Source: CAWAHD01 sp963781785 (GTDB taxonomy: Bacteria > Planctomycetota > Planctomycetia > Isosphaerales > Isosphaeraceae). Taken from it: a stretch of 64,000 nucleotides of DNA. Under the pieces are notes generated by a model. That model saw only the letters and a list, made by a program, of their open reading frames with translations, made no database searches and had not been told where the DNA came from. The stretch lies in assembly GCA_963781785.1 (NCBI GenBank), contig CAWAHD010000002.1, positions 3,720,001 to 3,784,000 on the forward strand. Reading direction: 5' to 3'. Shown piece by piece: positions 8,380-17,666 of this stretch (position 1 is its first letter; each line of letters opens with the position of its first letter). The translations under genes were made by a program, and so were the position numbers.

Positions 8380-10536
8380 CTAGAGCGGCTGCACCTCGAT
8401 CGAGTGCGCCCGCTTCTTGAACGCGAGGCTGTCCAAGAGATCCTGGCTGTCGAGCACAAGCGGCGCGACCAGCGGGTCGGGCGCACTCGTCACGGGCGTT
8501 GCTGCCGCGGTGACGCTATCCCCGCTCGTGGTCACATTGATGGCGGTCGTGATCGCGCTCGCCACGCCGCTGCTCGTGAGCTCGAGCGTGTAGCCACTCC
8601 CCGTCTTGCTGATCGTCAGTCCGGAGAACGTGGCAACCCCTTTGCTCGCCTTCACCGAAGCAGTTCCGCCCAGCTTGGCCCCGCCGGGGTTGTTGTCGAG
8701 CGCCACCTTCACAGTGCTCGTGGCGGATGTCTCTACATTGCCGTACGCGTCTTCGATCGTCGCCTGCAGACCGAAGGCGCTATTGACGGTGACGCTGGCA
8801 GGCGGCTCCTGCGCGATCACCAACTTCGTGGCCGCGGCGGGGGTCACCGTGATCGCGCTCGATGTCGCGCTGCTGAGGCCGCTGCTGGAGGCCTGGAGCG
8901 TGTCGCCGGAGGCAGCCTGGGTGAGCGTCAGTCCGGAAAACGTGGCCACGCCGTCGCTGGCCGTCACCGACAGTGTGCCGCCGAGCGTCGCCCCGGTCGG
9001 GCCACTGGCCAGCGCCACGCTCACGGTGTTTGACGCGGATGTCTCCACGTTCCCGTAGGCATCCGCGATCGCCGCTTCCAGGCTGAAGCCGGTGCCCGCG
9101 GTCACGCTGCTCGGCGGCTCGGTCGTGATCGCCACCTGCGTGGCCGAGGCGGGGGTCACGGTGATCGCGCTCGTGACGCCCGAGCCGTATCCGCTGGCGG
9201 AGAGACCGAGCGTGTAGCCAGAGTCAGCCGTGGTAATGGTCAGGCCGGAGAAGGTTGCCACGCCATTCGACGCGGTCGCAGTGAGCATGCCGCCCAAGGT
9301 GGCGCCACCGGGGTTGTTCGCCAGCGCCACGGTGACCGTGCCGTCGAACGAGGTGATCGGGTCGCCTGAGCTATCCTCGGCCGTGACCGTCAGGCCGAAA
9401 CCGTTGCCCGCGGTGACGCTGGCCGGCGGCTGCTGTGTCACCACCAATTGCGATGTGGTGAGTGTGGCCACGCCGATCGCGTTGGTGCCGTAGTCGGTAA
9501 ACCAGATGTTGCCGTCGGGGCCGCCCGTGATCGCGATGGGGTCGGCACCCACGTAGGGGATGGGGTACTCGGCGGTGGTGCCAGTGCTCGGGTTGATCGT
9601 CCCGAGCGAGCCGGTACCTAAATCAGTGACCCAAAGATTGCCGTCGGGGCCCGCCGTGATGTTAAAGCCACTGGCATTCGCATTCGGCAGGGCGAACACG
9701 CTGATGGCATCGGTTGCCGGGTTGATCACCCCGATCTGGTCGGTGCCGGACCCCGTGAACCAGAGATTGCCATCGGGCCCGGCCGTGATCCCGCGTGCCG
9801 AAGATCCGCTGGGCGTGGCAAAGAAGCTGAAGGCATCAGTCGAGGGGTTGAATTGTCCGACATAGGAGGCCCCTGCACTGGTGAACCAGAGGTTGCCGTC
9901 GGAGCCGGCGGCGATGGATTCGATATCCCAAATTGGGTCGTTGGTTGAAGTGGGGTACTCGGTGATTACATGGGTAGTCGGGTTGATCTCACCGATCGCC
10001 CCCCGGAAAGAAGTGAACCAGAGGTTGCCATCGGGGCCGACCGTGATCCCCCTTGGCCAGCCGATGGGGAGGGTCGAGTATTCGGTGATGACGTGTGTGG
10101 TCGGGTTAATCTCACCGATCTTGTTGCCGAAGTCTTCTGTGAACCAGAGGCTGCCGTCGGGGCCCGTCGTGATCCCAAAGGGCCAGGCGTTGGCGGTAGG
10201 GAGCGAGAACAGAGAGATCGCGTGGGTGGTCGTGTTGATCATCCCGATCGCGTTGGAGCCCCGGTCGGTGAACCAGAGGTTGCCGTCGGGGCCAGTTGTG
10301 ATCCCCTCGTTCGCGTAGCCCGAGGGGCTAGTGAGGGGGAACTCAGTGATGCTGGAGACACCCGAGAGCAGGCACCGATCTTCCAGCCCTTCGAGCCGGA
10401 ATCGTGCCCGGGTCCGGTCGTGGTGACGAAAGCGGGCCGGGTGCGTGCGGCAGCCCTCCTGGACAGCGCGGCGATGCTCGGCAGCACGAATCACGGCCAG
10501 AGACGAGAATCGTGAGAACATGGTTGATGTTTCCAT
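8380..10536 (-). CDS. Secreted Vgb-like beta-propeller with Ig-like repeats
   Basis: The 718 residues begin with an Arg/His-rich leader containing RFRLEGLEDRCLLSG, an example of the LExRxxLS motif on exported planctomycete proteins. Residues about 60-360 carry seven or so repeats with GPDGNLWFT and IGxINPxT, as in virginiamycin B lyase-type propellers. About 370-660 are three near-identical Ig-like units (PPASVTAGNGFGLTVTAEDS ... GVATFSGLTI). The tail reads LDSQDLLDSLAFKKRAHSIE. A true lyase activity is doubtful; an extracellular binding or adhesive role is more likely (inference). ATG 10521 is an alternative start. Long plus-strand frames over this gene are shadows created by its repeats. 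Confidence 0.85.
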   Translation of the reverse strand: METSTMFSRFSSLAVIRAAEHRRAVQEGCRTHPARFRHHDRTRARFRLEGLEDRCLLSGVSSITEFPLTSPSGYANEGITTGPDGNLWFTDRGSNAIGMINTTTHAISLFSLPTANAWPFGITTGPDGSLWFTEDFGNKIGEINPTTHVITEYSTLPIGWPRGITVGPDGNLWFTSFRGAIGEINPTTHVITEYPTSTNDPIWDIESIAAGSDGNLWFTSAGASYVGQFNPSTDAFSFFATPSGSSARGITAGPDGNLWFTGSGTDQIGVINPATDAISVFALPNANASGFNITAGPDGNLWVTDLGTGSLGTINPSTGTTAEYPIPYVGADPIAITGGPDGNIWFTDYGTNAIGVATLTTSQLVVTQQPPASVTAGNGFGLTVTAEDSSGDPITSFDGTVTVALANNPGGATLGGMLTATASNGVATFSGLTITTADSGYTLGLSASGYGSGVTSAITVTPASATQVAITTEPPSSVTAGTGFSLEAAIADAYGNVETSASNTVSVALASGPTGATLGGTLSVTASDGVATFSGLTLTQAASGDTLQASSSGLSSATSSAITVTPAAATKLVIAQEPPASVTVNSAFGLQATIEDAYGNVETSATSTVKVALDNNPGGAKLGGTASVKASKGVATFSGLTISKTGSGYTLELTSSGVASAITTAINVTTSGDSVTAAATPVTSAPDPLVAPLVLDSQDLLDSLAFKKRAHSIEVQPL

Positions 10537-11089
10537 TGTGAAAGTCGCGGTTGGTGGATTGCAGAGCCGAGTCCTCGGTCCCGGCGCGCATTTTGAACGC
10601 CTGGACCGTTTGCGATCCTTTGTTTAAGAGAGCAGCTCACTGGTCGAGTCACCCGCGACGCCGCGGGTTCAAACCACGGCGCTGGCGCGGGTATTCACGT
10701 TCCGGGCTCCGCGATGAGCCCATTATTCACGACGTTGCACGACCGGTGTTGTGGACTCCTATCGTGTCCGTTGATCGGCGCTGATCGGTCTCTCCCAAGA
10801 GAAAGACAACTTTTGCTGGGCGAGTGAGCCGCGCGATGCTGAGTTTTTTGACTCGTCTGTGGAATCTCCGTGTGCAAACTCAAAGCGCCGGGGAGGCTTC
10901 ATGCAAGCAGTGCAAAATGAAAATTGACCAATGCAAAGTGCAAAATGAGGAATGCGGAAATCGGGCGGCCAGCTCCGCTGGCCAGGTTTGTTGCTCACTG
11001 CCCGACCCGGACCGCAGTCGCAATTTCGTCTCTGCGTTGCCTGCGGTATACTCCAGAGAATGTCCGTCTTCCATTCAGGAGCAACCGCC
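10537..11089. other. Gene-poor stretch with a TGCAAAA-type dispersed repeat
   Basis: No convincing coding sequence is seen. Around 10909-10965 the strand reads as repeated TGCAAAATG/TGCAAAGTG units, an A-rich islet in GC-rich DNA that resembles short dispersed repeats common between bacterial genes. A stretch near 10636-10700 contains GGTTCAAACC and a D-arm-like AGCAGCTCACTGGTCGAG but does not fold into a full tRNA. The promoter of the divergent Vgb-like gene should lie near 10540-10600. Confidence 0.35.
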
Positions 11090-11302
11090 ATGACCCTGAC
11101 TATCGAAGCCATCTACGAGAACGGCGTGCTCAAGCCAGCCCAGCCGCTGCCGTTGAAGGAGCACGCGAAGGTGACCGTCATCATCGAGGCGGCCGGCACG
11201 TGGACCAAGCGGACGGCTGGAATGCTGAAGTGGACTGGCGATCCCGAGGTCCTGCGTCAGATCGCGGAGGATGATGAATTCGGGATTCTGGAGTCGCCAT
11301 GA
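11090..11302 (+). CDS. DUF104-family (AF2212-like) antitoxin
   Basis: This 70-residue protein begins TLTIEAIYENGVLKPAQPLP, the hallmark of the DUF104/AF2212-like antitoxins that pair with PIN-domain RNases. ATG 11090 has AGGAG eight bases upstream. The C-terminal part (MLKWTGDPEVLRQIAEDDEF) would wrap the toxin. The next frame begins at 11299 with ATGA overlap, exactly where a PIN gene should start, but it degenerates within a few codons. The antitoxin therefore appears to be orphaned. Confidence 0.8.
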   Translation: MTLTIEAIYENGVLKPAQPLPLKEHAKVTVIIEAAGTWTKRTAGMLKWTGDPEVLRQIAEDDEFGILESP

Positions 11303-11454
11303 CCTTCGCCGATCTTAAGCGGGCTCCCTGCACGCGGGGCTGTCATGCAAGATTCGGATTTTCGATCTCGAATTTGGTATTTCGGATTGCGACACGCACG
11401 TGCCTCCGATTGGTCCGGCTGAGGGCCGCCTGGCAGACTGGTGAAGAGTTGTGA
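11299..11454 (+). pseudogene. Remnant of a PIN-toxin start, deleted and replaced by repeat DNA
   Basis: The frame overlaps the antitoxin stop by four bases and begins MTFADL, as PIN toxins paired with DUF104 antitoxins often do (recalled from the family). It then passes into unrelated residues and stops at 11452-11454. None of the PIN acidic residues is present. The sequence from about 11345 to 11390 (GATTCGGATTTTCGATCTCG, then AATTTGG) looks like an A/T-rich dispersed intergenic repeat. A deletion that removed the toxin and left the antitoxin is the simplest reading. Confidence 0.35.
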
Positions 11455-11478
11455 GTCCTCCACTCCGGAGACAAAGCA

Positions 11479-11751
11479 ATGGCCGAGGCCGTCAAGACCG
11501 AGCATCCCCATATTGTTCGCCTTGATGGGGTGTGTGGAGGTGAGCCCGTCATTGATGGGCTGCGAGTGACCGTGCGCCACGTGGCTACGCTTCGCCGGCG
11601 CGGCGAAACGATCATGGAGATCGCCGAGGCACTTGGCATCACCGAGGCCCAAGTCTTCCACGCCCTGAGCTACTTCTTCGATCATCGCGACGAAATCCTG
11701 GCGCTCATCGCCGAAGAAGAGCAGGCCCATGCCCGATTCCGGCGGCCTTGA
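11479..11751 (+). CDS. DUF433-family antitoxin
   Basis: The protein has 90 residues. RLDGVCGGEPVIDGLRVTVR followed by the helical ETIMEIAEALGITEAQVFHAL is the classic DUF433 (PF04255) pattern, a winged-helix-like DNA-binding antitoxin. The start ATG 11479 has GGAG nine bases upstream. The toxin gene begins 23 bp before this gene ends, so the two are translated as a coupled pair. By analogy the protein should neutralise the nuclease and autoregulate the operon. Confidence 0.85.
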   Translation: MAEAVKTEHPHIVRLDGVCGGEPVIDGLRVTVRHVATLRRRGETIMEIAEALGITEAQVFHALSYFFDHRDEILALIAEEEQAHARFRRP

Positions 11752-12115
11752 AACGCTCTTCGTTCGACTGTACCTCGATCGGCATATCATGGCGCGTTTG
11801 GCCGTCGACCTGCGTGGCGGTGGTTTCGACGTCTTGGGGACTGAAGAAGCCGGCAACGACACTGCGGCGGATGAGGAGCAACTTGTCTTTGCAACTCGGG
11901 AGAACCGCGCGCTTCTCACGTTCAACATTCGCGATTTCGCTCCGCTCCACGAGCATTGGCAGGCGGCCGGCCGCCCCCATGCCGGCATCGTCGTTTCGCA
12001 GCAACTCGGCGGCCGCCAATACGGACTGCTTCTCCAACGCATGCTACGCTTCCTCAATCACTTCACCGGGGAGGAAATGGCCGGCAATTTCGTTCATCTG
12101 GAGCAATTCAAGTAG
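11729..12115 (+). CDS. DUF5615 PIN-like toxin
   Basis: The protein has 128 residues, with the DUF5615/Mut7-C-like PIN architecture: an early Asp in VRLYLDRHI, GFDVLGTEEAGNDTAADEEQ with acidic residues, then ENRALLTFNIRDFAPLHEHW, where the Asp of NIRDF is the late acidic residue. Such proteins are inferred metal-dependent RNases that partner DUF433 antitoxins. The overlap with the antitoxin and the absence of frame breaks suggest a functional module. A hairpin lies about 75 bp downstream. Confidence 0.8.
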   Translation: MPDSGGLETLFVRLYLDRHIMARLAVDLRGGGFDVLGTEEAGNDTAADEEQLVFATRENRALLTFNIRDFAPLHEHWQAAGRPHAGIVVSQQLGGRQYGLLLQRMLRFLNHFTGEEMAGNFVHLEQFK

Positions 12116-12758
12116 CCGGTAATTCCGATCACGACTTCGACCGGGTACCCGCTTTGACGCGATATGAGCCGATCTAAGAATGCTCTCATCGGAAGCCTCC
12201 GACGAAGTAGGCTTCCGCTGCTTTGGTGCTATAACGGCCGGCGGCCGCGCAGACCGATCGCCCGGACCCATCGGGGTCTCTCGCTAAAGAACGCGGGAGA
12301 ACACTTTTCCAGTTAGTCTGCGACAGGGACGCCACCCTGCTCTACGCGCTCTTGACCGGCAGTAGCCACGACACGGAGATCCCGCCCGCCGCGACACGGT
12401 CGAGCGCTCCTGGTTGCGACAAATCTCATTGTGCCATTTGGGCTTAGGTTGTTTCCGGTGCCGACTCCCAAGTCTCCATTTCCCGTGCAGCGACGGAATT
12501 TGCTCGCGGGTCAATCTTACAAATCATTGAGGTTCCCAATAAACCAGCGACATGGCCGATAAACTAGAGAGGGAGAACCCAATGCCTCTTCCGAGCGTAC
12601 ATTGAGGCAAGGAACCACTCCAGGGTCAGGCGATGGGCATCCGCGGGTCCTCCGCGCAATGAGACCGAGTTGGGCGAACGGGCATAGACAGTCTCGGCTC
12701 GCCCAGTGCGTCAACCCTTGTCTTGTCGACCGAGCCGTGCGCAGGGGGAGAGATCCTC
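12116..12758. other. Intergenic region without recognisable genes
   Basis: The short frames here are arginine-rich and have no family features. Two hairpins can be seen: the one at 12190-12217 (listed separately) and a weaker TGCCTC...GAGGCA pair at 12583-12588 and 12604-12609. The region just before 12759 should carry the promoter of the following kinase; no clear -35/-10 pair stands out. Confidence 0.4.
12190..12217 (+). terminator. Hairpin downstream of the DUF433/DUF5615 module
   Basis: CGGAAGCCT pairs perfectly with AGGCTTCCG over a 10-base loop (9-bp stem). It lies 75 bp after the toxin stop and could end that transcript. It lacks the following T-tract, so intrinsic termination is uncertain. 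Confidence 0.35.
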
Positions 12759-14012
12759 ATGTTGAGTCCCTTCGCAGTGGGAGACTGGATCGGCAACCGA
12801 TTCCAGATTTTCGATGTCCACGAAGGGGGCATGAGCCTGGTTTACGTGGTCAACGACCAGATGAATGGTCCAGGCCCCCAAGTGGTTGCGCTCAAGACGT
12901 TGCGCGACGATTTGCTGGGCAGCCGAATCCGAATCAGCCGGTTCGCCGCGGAATGCCGGCTCTGGGTGCAGCTTGGCGAGCATCCGAACATTGTCCGGGC
13001 GCACTCGGTCGAGGTGATCGAAAGCCGGCCCTACGTGGTCCTTGAGCTGATTCAGGGCGGTGACCTGAACCGCTGGATCGGAACGCCACGGCTGGATATC
13101 AGGCAGGCACTTCGATTCGGGTATCAGTTCTGCATGGGAATGGAACATGCCCTCCGCCAGGGCCTGCACTGTCATCGCGACATCAAGCCCGCCAATCTGC
13201 TGGTCACGGAAGATGGCACCCTGAAGATCACCGACTTCGGCCTGGCGCGCGTCTCCGAGGAGATGATGGCCGTGCGTCCGGGGATGGAGCTTGCCGACGG
13301 CTCGATTCCCCTGGCCGAGCCTGTCAGCCCACAGCCCATCATCTGGACCGACCCACGAGATTGGAACGCACGCGGGCCGGACTCCTCGATCAAGGCCGAG
13401 GTACCGTCAACCCCGCAAAAGCCGAGATCCCCCCGCCAGCGCCCCAACGGTAACGGAGGTCCCGTGCCCGCTGGATCGGCCAGGTCCGCCGGCTCTTCCC
13501 CGTCAAGATCCATCCCGAGCCCACCGCGGCCAGCGTCAGGCAATAGCTGGCACACTGCGTCCACGGTTGAAAAAGAAACCAGCGATTATCAGTCTCCTTT
13601 CGAGACCTTCGACCCGCGTCTGACCCGCACTGGCGCGCGGCTGGGCACCGGGGCATACATGGCTCCCGAACAATTCCGAGACCCCAGGTCGGTCGATGTT
13701 CGCGCCGATCTTTACGCCTTCGGCGTGGTCCTCTACGAGATGATCACAGGAGAATTACCGTTCAATGGCCGATCGATCGAGGCCTTGGGCCGGCAGCATT
13801 CGCTGCACAAGCCGCCTTCAATCGTTTCGTCAGTTCCCCGTCGCTATGCAAAGTCGGCCGGACGCATCGACGAGCTCGTCCAGCGCTGCCTGATGAAAGA
13901 TCCCGCCGAACGGTTTCGCTCCGTCTCGGAGCTGCGGCGCGCGTTGAAAGAAATCCTGCGCAATTCCCGCGGAGATAACCGCGCACTGCCCACCGTGAAA
14001 CGGGAGCCCTGA
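12759..14012 (+). CDS. Ser/Thr protein kinase with a long activation-segment insert
   Basis: ATG 12759 has an excellent GGGGGAG ten bases upstream and is preferred to the TTG at 12723. The 417-residue protein is a kinase with FDVHEGGMSLVYVV (glycine loop), ALKTLRDD (ATP lysine), HCHRDIKPANLL (catalytic loop) and KITDFGLARV (DFG). Between DFG and the GTGAYMAPEQF segment there are about 120 residues rich in Pro, Ser, Arg and Gly, where ordinary kinases have 20-30. No membrane helix or sensor domain follows, so the kinase is probably cytoplasmic. It stands alone, without a sigma partner. Confidence 0.85.
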   Translation: MLSPFAVGDWIGNRFQIFDVHEGGMSLVYVVNDQMNGPGPQVVALKTLRDDLLGSRIRISRFAAECRLWVQLGEHPNIVRAHSVEVIESRPYVVLELIQGGDLNRWIGTPRLDIRQALRFGYQFCMGMEHALRQGLHCHRDIKPANLLVTEDGTLKITDFGLARVSEEMMAVRPGMELADGSIPLAEPVSPQPIIWTDPRDWNARGPDSSIKAEVPSTPQKPRSPRQRPNGNGGPVPAGSARSAGSSPSRSIPSPPRPASGNSWHTASTVEKETSDYQSPFETFDPRLTRTGARLGTGAYMAPEQFRDPRSVDVRADLYAFGVVLYEMITGELPFNGRSIEALGRQHSLHKPPSIVSSVPRRYAKSAGRIDELVQRCLMKDPAERFRSVSELRRALKEILRNSRGDNRALPTVKREP

Positions 14013-14024
14013 CCCGTTTCCGTC

Positions 14025-14186
14025 TCAACCGTCGCTCGGATTTCCTTGGGGATTCGTGTGCGGAGGCTCTGACACCGAGGGCGGATAGTCCTGGTAGAGA
14101 TAGGGCGTCGTGTGGAGGCAGCCCGTCAAGCCGAAGCCGGCAATGACGAGCACGGCAAACGCCACGGCACGCACGATCCTCGCCAT
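14025..14186 (-). CDS. Small lipoprotein
   Basis: From ATG 14186 (AAAGGAA upstream) this 53-residue precursor has a basic start (MARIVRAV), a hydrophobic core and the lipobox LTGC, leaving a mature peptide of about 30 residues rich in Pro, Ser and Tyr. It should be lipidated at the Cys and anchored to a membrane. It lies just downstream of another lipoprotein gene on the same strand, so the two may be co-transcribed. Function unknown. Confidence 0.6.
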   Translation of the reverse strand: MARIVRAVAFAVLVIAGFGLTGCLHTTPYLYQDYPPSVSEPPHTNPQGNPSDG

Positions 14187-14230
14187 CGGAAATTCCTTTC
14201 GTTGACCGGCTCGATCGATCGATCTTCCTG

Positions 14231-14722
14231 TCATCGGAGCGACGACCCATCAGGCAGACTGGCGCGAGGAACGACGAGGTCACCGGCTTCAGGAGGTAAG
14301 GGCGGCAGGCTGGGATCGGTCCCCGCGATGACCGGGGTTGACGTGTCAATGCCCGTGGATGCTGGTTGACGCGCCGCTCCCGGGCCGGGAGCGGCAACCG
14401 GTGGCGCCGGCGGCGTTGGTGTATCTGGCGCCGCATTCGTCGCCGGCGGCGTGGCTGGCATCGGCTGCCCAGGGGGGGCTAGCTCAACAGGACCAGGTGT
14501 GGAATTCGCAGGTCCATTTCCCTCGGATGCAGGACGCCCGCCCACGTTTGTATAGGTTCCCGGCGCCATCGAAAAGCCCGGTCCATATGCCGGCATGGGA
14601 AAATCGTCGCATTCGTCGCAGTGATAGATGGACCAATGGGCGATGTTAAAATGGGACGACGAACACCCCAGCATGCCGGTGCCGAGCACGACGGCCATCA
14701 CCCCGTAACGGAGCCTCATCAT
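14231..14722 (-). CDS. Proline-rich lipoprotein
   Basis: ATG 14722 (14719 also possible) follows AAGGACTT. The signal peptide is RLRYGVMAVVLGTGMLGC with the lipobox MLGC, followed by a short Cys-containing segment (YHCDECDDFP) and then about 100 residues dominated by Pro, Ala, Thr and Gly. This suggests an unstructured surface or periplasmic stalk. Its position next to the small lipoprotein suggests a two-gene unit. No family recognised. Confidence 0.65.
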   Translation of the reverse strand: MMRLRYGVMAVVLGTGMLGCSSSHFNIAHWSIYHCDECDDFPMPAYGPGFSMAPGTYTNVGGRPASEGNGPANSTPGPVELAPPGQPMPATPPATNAAPDTPTPPAPPVAAPGPGAARQPASTGIDTSTPVIAGTDPSLPPLPPEAGDLVVPRASLPDGSSLR

Positions 14723-15020
14723 GATCGAAGTCCTTTCCGAGCCGGTATCGACGAGACCGGCGATGGCCAATGATCCGGGGCTGTCCACCAACTTCCTGCG
14801 GCGGGCCAACCTGCGAAGCTGGACAGGTCGCTGCCAACCGCCCAGCCGCACCATCCTCTCGATGGCGTTGCTTCCTTGAATTCATCGGTCAGGTCGCACC
14901 CGAACGATGAGCCGAATTCGTCGAAGGTGTACATGTGATGGCAGGCGAACTGACGTGAGCCAAACGGGAGCATGCCGAAGAGCCCCAGAAAGTCCACCGC
15001 TCTTTCCGGTCCTGTCGTGC

Positions 15021-16749
15021 CTACTCGCAGTCTTCCCATCCTGGGATTCCGGCGTTCTCAGGCGGTGTGCCAGCCTCGATCCGCTGCGCAGCGAGCTTGT
15101 AACGGATGCAACGCTCAACCCGCTCGGTGGAGTCGATCGACAAGAATGCGAGCTGGCCGTAATGTACGGCCGTTCGCTTGCAAACGACGGCCCAGGCGGT
15201 TGAATCCACGCCGAATTCCGCGGCACATTGGTTGGGATCCAGCACGGGGACGGGGGTCGCCGCCGGCCAGCCAAAGGCACCGCGAGCTTTCAGTCCGCCG
15301 AGCACCGCTTCGGCAAGCGCCAGGTATCCCCGCAGGTTCGGGTGGACATTGTCATGGAACAGGCGGTCGTCGAGGATGCCATGCCGGCTTCGAGTCCTGA
15401 ACACGGCCGGTCCGTCTACGAACACCAGGCTTGATTGATGCCGCTGCGCCACGCGGCGAAAAGCCGACTCAAGCGCGGTGGTCGAGCGCATCGGCAATCC
15501 ATCATGATCGCGGGCCAGGACAAAATGGCGGTTGGCTTCAGAAAACGATCCGGCCGATTCCAGGAGCCGCGCCAAGCGGTAATGCGCCTCCGCAAGCGGT
15601 GGCTGCTCGGCAAGAATCTCCCGGTAGACTGTGATGGCCAGAGCGGAGTTGCAATCTTCGAGCAGGCGGATTTCCACCAGGCGTCGGTAAAGCGCTCGCC
15701 GCGCGGCAATGCTGGTCCTCGAGTCCGCATAGGACTGGCTCGGGTCCGCGGCGTCATTACCCGGTGGGACGATCACGACCGGCAGACAGCCGATTCGCTC
15801 GCAGTCGGTGACGATCGACTCGAGTCGGCGCTCGAAATCGGCCAGGACCTTGCTCGCCTCGGCCGCCGTGCACGACGGTCGGCCGACACCGATCTCCATG
15901 GCACCGAATGAACGAAGAGGGATCATTCCCACCCGCTGTTTCTCGATGTTCTCCGCGACGAGCGTGCACAGCCAGGAGATGTCTCGAGCGCGCTTCAGCC
16001 AGGCTGCCCCGGCGCGAGTGACCGCTCGTCGTCATAGTAGGCCACGCGGTTCAACGGGGAGAATCGGGCGAGGAATTCGTTGTGCCCGGAGTAGACGATC
16101 AGGATATCAGGCCGGCGGGTCAAGCCGGCGAGCTTCCAATGCATGGCCTCCAGGGTTGCCCCCTTCTCGGCCAGGACCTCGACATGAACCCGGCGCGACG
16201 GGACTCGCGCTGAAGCTCGTGGCCGATGATCTGGCCGAGGGAAAGCCAACCTTCGTAAGGAACGCCCATGGCACTCGATCCACCGATGACCACGATGCCG
16301 ATGTCGTTGCTCGGCACGTCCGGCTCGGTGAACCCGCTGGGCAAGGTCGGAATACGGTGGATCCAGGCCAACCAGGCCGCTGCGGCCCCCTCTGCCAGGA
16401 CCGAGCCGGTAACAACGGAGCCACACAAGAGCAGCCATCGCGCTGCTGTCTCTGCCAACCGCGACCCGCGCTCGAGCGCCCTGCGCAGCCTGAACCAGCC
16501 GATTGATCCTCCCAGAATCACCAAGCCGCACGCCGCCGCGGATACGATCAGGAGATATCCCGCCAGGATCATCACCAGAAGAGCCGCGAGCGCAGACTGC
16601 ATGAGCAGCCGTGGAGGTCCGATAACTCTCAGCCAATCGCGGCCCAGGATCAGCATGATCCCGAAGAGCACGAGCCCCGCGGCCGTCAAGGCGGCACGAG
16701 CCAGGTGACCTGATCGATACAGCATCCTCGGTTGACCATCGAGCCTCAT
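15021..16749 (-). CDS. Membrane-anchored SGNH-hydrolase-like protein (two frameshifts)
   Basis: Three partial frames join into one protein. The first (start near 16749) has several membrane helices and then IGIVVIGGSSAMGVPYEGWL, the SGNH block I with its Ser. Between about 16192 and 16212 the frame shifts, and the next part gives RRVHVEVLAEKGATLEAMHW and IVYSGHNEFLARFSPLNR (block III-like Gly-x-Asn). Near 16003-16010 it shifts again to give AWLKRARDISWLCTLVAENI and the long C-terminal part, which includes TPR-like helices and DDRLFHDNVHPNLRGYLALA (catalytic Asp and His). Together this is a complete enzyme of roughly 570 residues. Two one-base errors, or gene decay, would explain the breaks. 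Confidence 0.7.
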
Positions 16750-16998
16750 CGCGACGCCTCGACTGGATGCCATTCAGGAGTGAGAAAGCTTTCATCAAGC
16801 CTGTGCGTTCGGCGGCTGTTGAAGCGCGGCTCATGCTCGCCTCAGGCGGCCGAAACAATCCAGCTTGGCTTCCCTGTAGCCTCACTGGCATGGCTCGATC
16901 TTAATTGGAAAATCGGCCTCTCGCCAGGCAATCGACCCGAGCTGGCCTTGCGCCCCCCTTTCCGGTTTGAGCCGGCATGGCGTATCATCGGCATGTCG

Positions 16999-17009
16999 AA
17001 AGGAGGTCA
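16999..17009 (+). promoter_or_regulatory. Near-perfect Shine-Dalgarno of nusB
   Basis: AAAGGAGGTCA almost fully matches the anti-Shine-Dalgarno and ends eight bases before ATG 17017. An in-frame ATG at 16993 would place this element inside the coding sequence, so 17017 is chosen as the start. Confidence 0.7.
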
Positions 17010-17016
17010 CCGGAAC

Positions 17017-17523
17017 ATGACGCGACGATCCCGAGGCCGTGAAGTCGCCCTCCAGGTCCTGTACCAGGTTGAGCAGAATTCCGGGGTGCCCCCCGAGGAG
17101 GTTCGCCGGTTCATCCAGCGACGCCTGCTTGACGATCGCAAGCTCTCCGATTTCACCGAAGGACTGATCGCCGGCGTCAAAGAGCATCAGGTGCAGATCG
17201 ACGCGATGATTTCCCAGGTCGCCGAAAACTGGCGGCTGGACCGGATGGCCGCCATCGACCGTAATATCCTGCGGCTGGGGGCCTATGAGATGTTGTTCTG
17301 CCCCGAAGTCCCCGCCAAGGTCGCCATCAACGAAGCCCTCGAGCTGGCGAAGCGGTACAGTACCGCCCAGTCAAGCCGGTTCGTCAACGGCATTCTGGAC
17401 CGCATGTTGCAATGGCAAGTCCAGAAGCCGAAACCGGAACCGGAACCCGAAAAAGAGCCAGGTGGGCAGCCGGAGCTTGAAGCCACACCGGAAAGACCTC
17501 CTTTCGATTCCCCGCCCTCATGA
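17017..17523 (+). CDS. nusB: Transcription antitermination factor NusB
   Basis: The protein has 168 residues. The N-terminal arginine-rich stretch RRSRGREVALQVLYQVEQNS is the boxA RNA-binding segment of NusB. Characteristic helices follow: IDRNILRLGAYEMLFCPEVP and KVAINEALELAKRYSTAQSS with RFVNGILDRML. NusB binds S10 (NusE) and boxA to prevent premature termination of rRNA transcripts. The family usually ends near the GILD helix; this copy has about 30 extra residues rich in Pro and Glu. ftsY follows 143 bp downstream. Confidence 0.95.
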   Translation: MTRRSRGREVALQVLYQVEQNSGVPPEEVRRFIQRRLLDDRKLSDFTEGLIAGVKEHQVQIDAMISQVAENWRLDRMAAIDRNILRLGAYEMLFCPEVPAKVAINEALELAKRYSTAQSSRFVNGILDRMLQWQVQKPKPEPEPEKEPGGQPELEATPERPPFDSPPS

Positions 17524-17666
17524 GGCCCAGGACGTATAAAAACCGCGTCCATCGCGTCTTCGGTAGAATCAAGGTGAATCGGCGATCCGAAGATCCCGGT
17601 GCGCCTTCGCAACACACGATCCGGATATTCTCGACTTCGTATTGAGCATCCGGCCGAAGGAAGGAA

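Noticed and set aside
8606..10318. Long plus-strand frames over 8.6-10.3 kb
   Set aside because: They are repeats of shadow frames over the minus-strand Vgb-like gene (Val/Pro/Ser-rich, no family motif).
10636..10700. tRNA-like segment (GGTTCAAACC with a D-arm-like sequence)
   Set aside because: No acceptor stem and no consistent anticodon arm can be paired by eye.
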